Assembly (NCBI GenBank): GCA_964581825.1 | Contig: CAZORB010000003.1 | Location: 7,326-71,325, forward strand | DNA length: 64,000 nt | Reading direction: 5' to 3' | DNA from: SYIM01 sp964581825 | Lineage (GTDB): Bacteria; Pseudomonadota; Gammaproteobacteria; Burkholderiales; Burkholderiaceae_E | In this document: positions 53,440 through 60,605 of the stretch, one piece after another | Layout: each line of letters opens with the position of its first letter | How positions within the stretch are numbered: position 1 is the first letter of the stretch | Program-made: the position numbers and the translations under genes | The notes under the pieces: generated by a model | Databases searched by the model: none | What the model saw: the letters and a program-made list of their open reading frames with translations, nothing else | What the model was told of the DNA's origin: nothing

Positions 53440-54425
53440 GCCAGGTAATCGGCCCGCAGGGCGCGCCGCCAGTCAGACGCGCTGGAGGCGGGCAGTGCGC
53501 CAATCCGCTGCAGCCCGCGATGCATGGTCTCCATCCCGACCTGATCAAACGCGCCGTCACTCCAAAAGCCCGAGCCCGCCAGCAGGCGCTCGACGATTGC
53601 CAACGCCGCAGCCGGTTCGATTCCGTAATGACCCGCGATCACCAGCGCCCCCTGGGCAGGTTCCTCGCGGATGGCAAGGACCGCACGACGGCGGGCTGCA
53701 ATGATTCCCCGCACGACTTCGCCATGGCGCAGCATCCAGTCGGTACGCACAACACCCACCGTCTGCACGCACGGGCCAAGTACCTCGTCGGCGCTCCAAA
53801 CTGGCCGCAGCCAGTCACGCTCGCGTGTAAACCGCGGCTCGGCCACCATCACGACATCGACGGTACCCTCGCGAAGCGCTGCGAGCTTCTGTTTGACTGG
53901 CCCCACCACCTTGCGCTCGACCCGGCCGTTGAGCCCCGCCGAGTCGACCATCGTCTGGCTGACCATGTCGCTCAAGGTGCCCTGTGCGGTGTAGCCCACC
54001 TTGCGTCCGGCCAGATCGCGAGGCGACTTGAGCGAGGTTTCGCCCCGACGGACGACCCATATCTGATCGGAGATTGCCTGCACACCGCCATGGACAATTG
54101 AGAACTCGGCCCCCTGCCCAATCGCTGCGATGACCGCCGGAAGGCTGACCTCGCCATAGGGCAGTTCAGCAGCCAGCGCATTCCGCAGCGTTGCGCCCCC
54201 CTCGGATGAACCAATGAAACCGCGAACCCCGATCCCCGCCATGTCCTGAAACCAGCCACGTTCTCGGGCCAGCAGAAGCGGCACCGCATGCAGACGGTTC
54301 GCCACCTGTGCAACAGTGAGGTCATGCTGCCGCGCGTGCGCCGAGCGGGGCAACGCCATCCACCCAATCAGCGCCGCTGCGGCGCTTGCTCCAAAGGCTC
54401 GCCGCGCAGGCATCCGCCAGCTCAT
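53436..54425 (-). CDS. Orphan ABC substrate-binding protein (SsuA/NitT/TauT type)
   Basis: This 329-aa periplasmic protein has an N-terminal signal (residues 1-33) with an ARRAFGASAAAALIG twin-arginine-like start and cleavage near SAHARQ. The mature part resembles nitrate/sulfonate/taurine-type binding proteins: LLARERGWFQDMAGIGVRGFIGSSEGG and LAGRKVGYTAQGTLSDMVSQT. No permease or ATPase is adjacent, so it must share a transporter elsewhere or belong to a solitary-binding-protein group. Substrate unknown. Confidence 0.8.
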   Translation of the reverse strand: MSWRMPARRAFGASAAAALIGWMALPRSAHARQHDLTVAQVANRLHAVPLLLARERGWFQDMAGIGVRGFIGSSEGGATLRNALAAELPYGEVSLPAVIAAIGQGAEFSIVHGGVQAISDQIWVVRRGETSLKSPRDLAGRKVGYTAQGTLSDMVSQTMVDSAGLNGRVERKVVGPVKQKLAALREGTVDVVMVAEPRFTRERDWLRPVWSADEVLGPCVQTVGVVRTDWMLRHGEVVRGIIAARRRAVLAIREEPAQGALVIAGHYGIEPAAALAIVERLLAGSGFWSDGAFDQVGMETMHRGLQRIGALPASSASDWRRALRADYLA

Positions 54426-54662
54426 CGCCCGAACTCCTCCGGTCTTGGTGATGGTTAGTCTGGATCAGGCCCAGTGCTTCGTTCGGGCGCGCCCGCTTGG
54501 AGCGGGTCTTACCGTTGATGTCCAGACAAACCTTTGGCATGTGAGTATAGCGGCCAGCACGCGGGCCAAACAGCCGCCATATCGCCCCCAACGGGCTTGC
54601 TGCCGGACCGAGGAGCAACTGGCGATACACTGCGCGCACCCATCACCCACCAGGAAGCCCAC
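54426..54662. other. Divergent region between the substrate-binding protein and the GST
   Basis: The region has 237 bases. It has a 6-bp perfect hairpin, CCCGCT-TGG-AGCGGG, at 54492-54506 and a minus-strand frame starting at 54540 (MPKVCLDINGKTRSKRARP) that runs into the binding-protein gene. I do not call the latter a gene. No strong promoter was found. Confidence 0.4.
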
Positions 54663-55358
54663 ATGATCAAGTTCTGGTACAACCTTGCGCCGAACCCGAT
54701 GAAGGTTGCGCTGATGCTCGAGGAATTGGGCATCGCTTATGAAGCGATTCCGGTTGACACCCGCAAAGGTGAACAGCACACCGCCGCGTTCAAAGCGCTC
54801 AATCCCAACGCCAAAGTGCCAGTGATCGATGACGCGGGCACCGTCATCTTTGACAGTAATGCAATTCTGTTATGGCTCGCCGACAAGCATGGTCGATTCG
54901 TTGCCCGCGATCCCGCATCCACCGACCGCGCCGAGACACTGGCCTGGTTGATGTTTATCGCGAGCGGCGTGGGCCCCTATTCCGGCCAGGCCGTGCACTT
55001 CCGTACCGCGGCGCCAGAGCCGAAGGAATACGCGCTCAATCGCTACGACTTCGAGGCCCACCGACACTGGGGCATCCTCAACGAGCGGCTGTCCTCGCGC
55101 ACCTGGCTGGTGGGTAACGATTACAGCATTGTCGACATGGCTTTCTGGGGTTGGGCCAGGATGGTTCCGTTCGTTCTGGATGACAAAGAGGCCTGGACAC
55201 GCTACCCACATCTGAAGCGCCTTCTGGATGCCATCAACGCGCGGCCTGCAGCGGCGCGGGTCGAAGAGCTTCGCAAGCGGCACAGCTTCAAGGCCGACAT
55301 GGACGATGAAGCGCGTCGCGCCATGTTCCCGCAAAATGAGCGACTGAAAAAACACTGA
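54663..55358 (+). CDS. Glutathione S-transferase family protein
   Basis: This 231-aa protein has a thioredoxin-like N-terminal domain (FWYNLAPNPMKVALMLEELGI), the conserved NPNAKVPVID with cis-Pro and the DSNAILLWLADKHG glutathione site, and an all-helical C-terminal domain. The pattern is closest to the YfcG/Ure2-like (nu-class) GSTs, which have disulfide-bond or peroxidase activity. Zeta-class features of maleylpyruvate isomerase are not seen. The ATG at 54663 is used; the open frame upstream lacks family similarity. Confidence 0.88.
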   Translation: MIKFWYNLAPNPMKVALMLEELGIAYEAIPVDTRKGEQHTAAFKALNPNAKVPVIDDAGTVIFDSNAILLWLADKHGRFVARDPASTDRAETLAWLMFIASGVGPYSGQAVHFRTAAPEPKEYALNRYDFEAHRHWGILNERLSSRTWLVGNDYSIVDMAFWGWARMVPFVLDDKEAWTRYPHLKRLLDAINARPAAARVEELRKRHSFKADMDDEARRAMFPQNERLKKH

Positions 55359-55381
55359 AGCCTCGCGACACCATCACGACT

Positions 55382-55418
55382 GACCGATTCGGCTGCCTGC
55401 CTGGCCGCTGAATCGGTC
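55382..55418 (+). terminator. Hairpin after the GST gene
   Basis: GACCGATTC and GAATCGGTC form a perfect 9-bp stem with a 19-base loop, 24 bases after the GST stop, and can be lengthened with a bulge. No T-run, so confidence is moderate. Confidence 0.5.
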
Positions 55419-55445
55419 GTCACGATCTGGGATTACACTGTGGCC

Positions 55446-56009
55446 ATGAATTCACGTCCGCTGATTGTTGGGCTGGGGGGAACCCTGCGCGAAGGTTCCA
55501 CCGCGGAGCGGGCGCTCCGTACGGCGCTCGCACGTGCCGAGCAGCTGGGCTGCGACACCGCTGTCTTTTCGGCCACTGCGCTTCCCACCGAAATTTACGA
55601 CCCGAACCGAACCGATCGCAGCGACCAGGCAAGATCAATGGTTGACGCACTTCGCCGCGCGGATGGCGTGATCATCGCCACACCTGCCTACCATGGCAGT
55701 CTGTCTGGCCTGGTCAAGAACGCGCTCGACTACATCGAAGACCTTCGTTCCGACGAACGGGTGTACCTGCAGAATCGGGCGGTCGGCTCGATCGTGTGCG
55801 CGGACGGTCCCCAGGCGATGGGCGCCACGGTCGCCGCGCTTCGCGCCATCGTGCATTCGTTGCGCGGCTGGCCAACACCCTACGCGGCCACCATCAACAC
55901 CCGTAGCCGCCCCTTTGGCGCTGAGGGGCAGCCTGCCGATCCGGCCGCCATCCAGGCTTGCGAAACCGTCGCTGACGAAGTGGTTCTGTTCGCCAGGCGC
56001 GGCAGCTAA
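55446..56009 (+). CDS. NADPH-dependent FMN reductase family protein
   Basis: This 187-aa flavodoxin-like protein of the FMN_red/ArsH family has GGTLREGSTAERAL at the FMN phosphate site and ATPAYHGSLSGLVKNALDYIEDL for the isoalloxazine. Such enzymes reduce FMN or quinones with NAD(P)H. A GTG at 55440 also lies in frame; I use the ATG. A TACACT at 55434-55439 sits very close to the start, so a very short leader is possible. The gene follows the GST and its terminator. Confidence 0.85.
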   Translation: MNSRPLIVGLGGTLREGSTAERALRTALARAEQLGCDTAVFSATALPTEIYDPNRTDRSDQARSMVDALRRADGVIIATPAYHGSLSGLVKNALDYIEDLRSDERVYLQNRAVGSIVCADGPQAMGATVAALRAIVHSLRGWPTPYAATINTRSRPFGAEGQPADPAAIQACETVADEVVLFARRGS

Positions 56010-56027
56010 TCCAACGGCCTGATCGGC

Positions 56028-56738
56028 TCAGCGGCTGCCAGCCAACCCTGCGGGCAGCTTCACCGCCGCAAGCTTCCAGTCGATAAAACCGCGTCGCTCG
56101 AACACCAACCCGAACTCCGTCGCCGGAGGCGCCGCTGACTTCGCTGACGGGTCGGCCTTCGAGACCCAGACAATCATGCGGTCTTTGGACGCACGCTCGG
56201 GGCGCCACCGAAAGCGCGGCTGAGAGCCGGTTTCCGTTTGCGCGGGCGATGCTGTGCCGGCTGACGAGCCTCCCGGCTTCGCGCCACCCGCCGAGCTTGC
56301 GCCCGCGGCCGATGGCCCGGCTGGCGCCTGGCCCGAGGCGCCGCCGGACGAGGCGCCGCGCTCAGTGGGCGATCGCCCCGGAATGATGATCTGCCCGTCA
56401 CGGATGGCCCGCACGACGAACTCGGGACGAACCATCGTCTCAACCAGCTTGTCGACTACGGCCGCTGCAAGGACCGCGCCCAGCGTTGCGCCCGCACGCC
56501 CCATTTCGCCCAGGCCGGCTGCGCCATCGCGAATTCGGCCGGTCAGCGCGGCGTTCACCTCGGTCTTGAGGCTTTCGCGCAGACGCGGATAGTCAATCAC
56601 GTTACTGACCGCCTCGGCATCATTGCGCTCGGCCGCAGCACGCACCTGATGCAGCACCCACCACGGCGAGAACCACCACGCACCGGCCGTCAGCGCGCCT
56701 GCGACCACCAGCAGCAGCAGCCAAATCCTTACTTTCAT
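56028..56738 (-). CDS. DUF2939-type membrane-anchored protein
   Basis: The 236-aa protein has one N-terminal TM helix (residues about 4-24) and a periplasmic domain with the pattern WVLHQVRAAAERNDAEAVSNVIDYPRLRESLKT, typical of DUF2939. A second part after a low-complexity Ser/Ala/Gly/Pro linker (about residues 125-165) forms a small beta domain (VWVSKADPSAK to FVFERRGFIDWKLAAVKLP). Function unknown. It is on the minus strand, convergent with the FMN reductase. Confidence 0.75.
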   Translation of the reverse strand: MKVRIWLLLLVVAGALTAGAWWFSPWWVLHQVRAAAERNDAEAVSNVIDYPRLRESLKTEVNAALTGRIRDGAAGLGEMGRAGATLGAVLAAAVVDKLVETMVRPEFVVRAIRDGQIIIPGRSPTERGASSGGASGQAPAGPSAAGASSAGGAKPGGSSAGTASPAQTETGSQPRFRWRPERASKDRMIVWVSKADPSAKSAAPPATEFGLVFERRGFIDWKLAAVKLPAGLAGSR

Positions 56739-56776
56739 GGCCTTGTCCTTGTAGCTATATCCATCGATGACGTCAT

Positions 56777-57328
56777 TCAGGCGACTCCCATCCGCTCAGC
56801 CATGCGCGCCCGCCAACTGGCGTGCGACTCAAAACCCGGCAGCGATCGCGCATGCGCCTCAAGCGTACGCATGAGGTCGTCGTCGCTGAGGCGCAGATCC
56901 ACCTCCTCTCGCATGGGCTGCGTCACATACCAGGGCAGGTTGAAATACACCTCGATGCGGTTACCCTCGGGGTCGCGTCCATAAACCGACACCGCATTAC
57001 CGTGGGTAATCGGAATCAGATCGCGCGCATTGGCCGCGACCAGACGTTGATGCGCGGCCTTCAGCGTGGCCAGGCTGTCGCATCGAAAAGAGATCTGGTT
57101 GATAGGATTGAACCCGGGTTCAGCAGGCCGGCCGGTGGCCAACACCAGCTGATGATGCTCATCGGGATCTCGGCTGAGAAACACCAGATCGAACGGACCA
57201 TTCGGGCCGGTGAGCTGACCGCGATCGGTCACAGTGAACTCCAGCACCTGGGTATAGAACGCCTCCATGCGACCGATGTCGGTCACGAACATACCGAAAT
57301 GCGCAAAGGTAAGACCAGGCCTGCTCAT
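56777..57328 (-). CDS. VOC-family (extradiol dioxygenase-like) protein
   Basis: The 183-aa vicinal-oxygen-chelate protein starts LTFAHFGMFVTDIGRMEAFYTQVLEF, a possible first metal His, and ends RDPEGNRIEVYFNLPW with the Glu ligand. The layout is similar to catechol 2,3-dioxygenase-type or glyoxalase-type enzymes. A minus-strand frame stays open far beyond, to 58450, but that part is antisense to the FAH gene and is not included. It is divergent from the FAH-family gene, which suggests a shared aromatic pathway. Confidence 0.8.
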   Translation of the reverse strand: MSRPGLTFAHFGMFVTDIGRMEAFYTQVLEFTVTDRGQLTGPNGPFDLVFLSRDPDEHHQLVLATGRPAEPGFNPINQISFRCDSLATLKAAHQRLVAANARDLIPITHGNAVSVYGRDPEGNRIEVYFNLPWYVTQPMREEVDLRLSDDDLMRTLEAHARSLPGFESHASWRARMAERMGVA

Positions 57329-57484
57329 GCGGATCACTCCTCGAGACGGGTCACTCGACTGCCGCTGCCATGGGTTTGACAGCGACGCCGGGATGCACTT
57401 TACTCCCCGGCTTGCTGCGACGGCAGCGCCACCATCGGCAGCGTGACACGAAGCGCGCGGCCAATGCTCGCCAGGGAGATTGAA

Positions 57485-58333
57485 TTGAAACTTGCCAGCT
57501 TCGTCCGCAACGGACAGAACAGTTACGGCGCCGTGGTCCCCGGCGGCATTGTCGATCTGGGTGCACTGATCGGCAAGCGCTACCCCGATCTGAAGGCCCT
57601 GCTCGCCGCCGATGCGCTGGCCGAAGCCGCGTCCGCCGTCGCGGGCCGACAAGCAGACTGCGCGCTCGAAGACGTTCAGATGCTGCCCGTCATTCCCAAC
57701 CCAGGCAAGATCTGGTGCTGTGGCCTGAACTATGCCGATCATGTCCGCGAAACTCAGCGCGACTTCACCGAGCAGCCCACTTTCTTCCAGCGCTATGCCG
57801 ACTCGCAGGTGGGCCACAACCAGCCTCTGCTGCGTCCGCGTGAATCGACCCAGCTTGACTATGAAGCCGAGATCGCGGTGATCATTGGAAAACCAGGCCG
57901 GCGCATCAGCCGCGACCAGGCTGGCGCGCACGTGGCGGGCTATGCCTGCTACAACGACGGCAGCGTGCGCGACTGGCAGCGACACACCACACAGTTCGCG
58001 CCAGGTAAAAACTTTTACCGCACGGGCGGTTTCGGGCCCTGGATGGTCACCGCTGACGAAATTCCCTTCGGCACGCTCATGACGCTGAGCGCGCGTCTGA
58101 ATGGCCAGGAAATGCAGCGCGCCACCACCGACATGATGCTGCACGACATCGCTCGCCAGATCGCCTATGTATCCACGGTGGCGCCCCTTGAGGCAGGCGA
58201 CGTAATTGTCACGGGAACCCCAGGTGGTGTCGGTGCCCGACGCACCCCGCCCGTCTGGATGAAAGACGGCGACGTCATCGAAATCGAAATCGATCGGGTT
58301 GGCATTCTGCGCAACACGATCGCGCTCGACTGA
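57485..58333 (+). CDS. Fumarylacetoacetate hydrolase (FAH) family protein
   Basis: This 282-aa protein has the FAH metal-binding fold: IWCCGLNYADHVRETQRDF, then YEAEIAVIIGKPGR (metal Glu) and GYACYNDGSVRDWQRH (metal Asp), with GDVIVTGTPGGVGARR near the end. Family enzymes cleave fumarylacetoacetate, fumarylpyruvate or decarboxylate 4-oxalocrotonate-type acids. A TTG start at 57485 (MKLASFVRNGQNSYGAVV) preceded by AGGGAG matches the usual N-terminus. It is divergent from the VOC gene. Confidence 0.85.
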   Translation: MKLASFVRNGQNSYGAVVPGGIVDLGALIGKRYPDLKALLAADALAEAASAVAGRQADCALEDVQMLPVIPNPGKIWCCGLNYADHVRETQRDFTEQPTFFQRYADSQVGHNQPLLRPRESTQLDYEAEIAVIIGKPGRRISRDQAGAHVAGYACYNDGSVRDWQRHTTQFAPGKNFYRTGGFGPWMVTADEIPFGTLMTLSARLNGQEMQRATTDMMLHDIARQIAYVSTVAPLEAGDVIVTGTPGGVGARRTPPVWMKDGDVIEIEIDRVGILRNTIALD

Positions 58334-58350
58334 CACAGACACGCCCTCAC

Positions 58351-58386
58351 CTCGCGCGCCTGGCCCCCGGGCGCGGTGCGCGCGAG
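58351..58386 (+). terminator. GC-rich hairpin after the FAH gene
   Basis: CTCGCGCGC and GCGCGCGAG form a perfect 9-bp stem around an 18-base loop, 17 bases past the FAH stop. The T-run is missing. Confidence 0.45.
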
Positions 58387-58469
58387 CCCCACCCTCTTCG
58401 ATCCTGCGCGCCCATCCTGCTGATTCGGCGGGTGCTCTTTCGGATCGCATCTACCCCGACAAAACCACT

Positions 58470-60533
58470 ATGGCACTTTACGCCGCGACGATCTTTGTCA
58501 GCGCCTTCATCCTGTTCCTGGTCCAGCCACTCATGGCCAAGCAGATCCTGCCCTGGTTTGGTGGATCGGCTGCGGTCTGGACCACCTGCATGGTGTTCTT
58601 TCAGGTCGCGCTGCTGGTGGGCTATGCGTATGCCGACGCAAGCATCCGCTGGTTGAAACCGCGCGCCCAGGTGGCGCTGCACATTACGCTGGTGGTGCTC
58701 AGTCTGGCCGCACTGCCGATCATTCCCGATGCGGTGTGGAAGCCGCTCGGTGACGAGGATCCCACCTGGCAGATTCTGGGACTCCTTGTTGCCACCATCG
58801 GCATGCCATACCTGTTGCTATCAACCACCGGCCCGCTGATTCAGGCATGGTTCGCACGCAGCTTTCCGAGCGGCACGGTGTACCGATTATTCGCGCTATC
58901 GAACTTCGCGTCGCTGCTCGCATTGATCGGCTATCCGTTTCTGTTTGAACCCTGGATTCCCACCCGCACCCAGACCTGGATCTGGAGCGGGGCCTACGCG
59001 CTGTTCGCCGCGCTGGTTGTGTTCGCATCATTACGGTCGCTCAGCGCGTCCACCATGGCCACCACCGGTGCAACGCCCGCCGATCCATCGGCTGCCCCCC
59101 ATTCCAATGCATCACAACCCACCCCATCGGACGCGGCCGAGCCGCCCTCGGCCGCCGAGCAGTTTTCCTGGCTCGGACTGTCTGCGCTCGGCTCCTATCT
59201 GCTGCTCGGTATCTCAAATCACATCACGATCAACGTGGCGTCGATTCCGTTCCTGTGGCTGCTGCCGCTCACGCTGTACCTGATCACGTTCATTCTCTGC
59301 TTTGAGGGACGCGGCTGGTACAGCCGCCGCATCTTCGCGTTGCCGCTGTTTGCGCTGCTGGCGGCGATGGCCTGGGGACTGCACGCAGAGGGTGATGTGC
59401 TGCCGATCCTGATCGAAATTCCGCTCTACTCGGCAGGACTGTTTGTATGCTGCATGTTTGCGCATGGCGAACTGGCTGCAATGCGCCCTTCGCCGCGCTG
59501 GCTGACGCGCTTCTATCTGATGCTGTCACTTGGCGGAGCCATCGGCGGCATGCTGGTTGGCATCGCCGCGCCCAAGCTCTTCAGTGGCTATTGGGAAGTG
59601 GGCATCGGTCTGATCGTCACCTCGCTGGCGGCGTTGTGGCTGGTGCGCCGGGCCTCGATCGCGATGCGCTTCACCTCCGTTGCAGTGCTCGGAATCTGCG
59701 TCGTCTATGTGTGGCTGTATGTTGACTCCATGGTGTCCGACGCGCGGCTGATGTCGCGAAACTTCTACGGTTCACTGCGCGTCAAAGACGAAGGTCTGGC
59801 CACCGACAAAGAGGCCACGCGCAACCTGCTTCACGGCGTAATCCTGCATGGCAAACAGTTCCTCTCGCCTGGGCGACGCGATGAGCTGACCACCTACTAC
59901 GGCCCGACGTCGGGTGTGGGCCGGGCGATTGCCGCGCGCCAGCAGCAGGGCCCGGTGAAGGTGGCCGTTATTGGGCTGGGCACGGGCACGCTGGCGGCCT
60001 GGGGCCGGCCAGGCGATACATTCAGGTTCTACGAGCTTGATCCGGACGTGATCGACGTTGCCAAAACCCATTACACCTTTCTGAGCGACTCCAAGGCGAA
60101 GATTGAAACCGTGGCGGGCGATGCACGGCTGCAATTGGAGCGAGAGCCTGCTCAGGCGTTTGATGTGCTGGTCATCGATGCGTTTTCGAGTGACTCGATT
60201 CCGGTACATTTGATCACCCGCGAAGCGCTCGCCACCTACATGCGGCAGATCGGCCCGCAGGGCATCATCGCCTTTCACGTCACCAATCGGTTTTTGAAGC
60301 TCGCACCAGTGGTGGCGGATTTGGCGCGCGAGGCTGGGCTCACGGCGGTACGCGTCGTTGACCGCCCGACAGGGGATGAACCTTTCAACAGTACCGATTG
60401 GGTTCTGGTATCAAGAAACGCGAAGCTTGCAACCGAGCCTGCCATTGCAGGCGCGACCAGTGCATTCGAAACGATTCCAGGCCTGCGGCCCTGGACAGAC
60501 AACTACTCCGCGCTATTTCGGGTACTGAAGTAA
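58470..60533 (+). CDS. Membrane protein with C-terminal spermidine-synthase-like domain
   Basis: This 687-aa protein has a multi-helix membrane half (about residues 1-440), starting ALYAATIFVSAFILFLVQPLMAKQILPW, and a soluble C-terminal methyltransferase-like domain of the spermidine synthase superfamily. That domain has VAVIGLGTGTLAAWG, FRFYELDPDVIDVA and FDVLVIDAFSSDSIP. Such fused MFS/SpeE proteins occur widely and their reaction is generally unproven. The ATG at 58470 is used because family proteins begin this way. The gene ends before a strong terminator of the convergent ABC operon. Confidence 0.85.
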   Translation: MALYAATIFVSAFILFLVQPLMAKQILPWFGGSAAVWTTCMVFFQVALLVGYAYADASIRWLKPRAQVALHITLVVLSLAALPIIPDAVWKPLGDEDPTWQILGLLVATIGMPYLLLSTTGPLIQAWFARSFPSGTVYRLFALSNFASLLALIGYPFLFEPWIPTRTQTWIWSGAYALFAALVVFASLRSLSASTMATTGATPADPSAAPHSNASQPTPSDAAEPPSAAEQFSWLGLSALGSYLLLGISNHITINVASIPFLWLLPLTLYLITFILCFEGRGWYSRRIFALPLFALLAAMAWGLHAEGDVLPILIEIPLYSAGLFVCCMFAHGELAAMRPSPRWLTRFYLMLSLGGAIGGMLVGIAAPKLFSGYWEVGIGLIVTSLAALWLVRRASIAMRFTSVAVLGICVVYVWLYVDSMVSDARLMSRNFYGSLRVKDEGLATDKEATRNLLHGVILHGKQFLSPGRRDELTTYYGPTSGVGRAIAARQQQGPVKVAVIGLGTGTLAAWGRPGDTFRFYELDPDVIDVAKTHYTFLSDSKAKIETVAGDARLQLEREPAQAFDVLVIDAFSSDSIPVHLITREALATYMRQIGPQGIIAFHVTNRFLKLAPVVADLAREAGLTAVRVVDRPTGDEPFNSTDWVLVSRNAKLATEPAIAGATSAFETIPGLRPWTDNYSALFRVLK

Positions 60534-60550
60534 GCCCCCAATAAACAAAA

Positions 60551-60581
60551 GGCCGGCAGCCATCCCCATGGCATGCCGGCC
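60551..60581 (-). terminator. Intrinsic terminator of the GldFG gene
   Basis: GGCCGGCAGCCAT pairs with ATGGCATGCCGGCC with a single-base bulge. Read on the minus strand, the stem is followed by TTTTGTTTATT, a clear U-tract. It lies 24 bases after the minus-strand stop codon, and is the best intrinsic terminator in the window. Confidence 0.8.
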
Positions 60582-60605
60582 TGAGCGGACCGAACGCGCG
60601 GTCGA

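Noticed and set aside
54322..54540. Minus-strand frame upstream of the substrate-binding protein (MPKVCLDINGKTRSKR)
   Set aside because: It looks codon-biased and starts with a plausible ATG, but it overlaps the signal-peptide region of the binding-protein gene in another frame and matches no family I recognise.
57329..58450. Minus-strand open frame extending from the VOC gene to 58450 (557 aa in total)
   Set aside because: It is antisense to the FAH-family gene and shows no domain before the VOC start at 57328. GC-rich third positions often keep antisense frames open.
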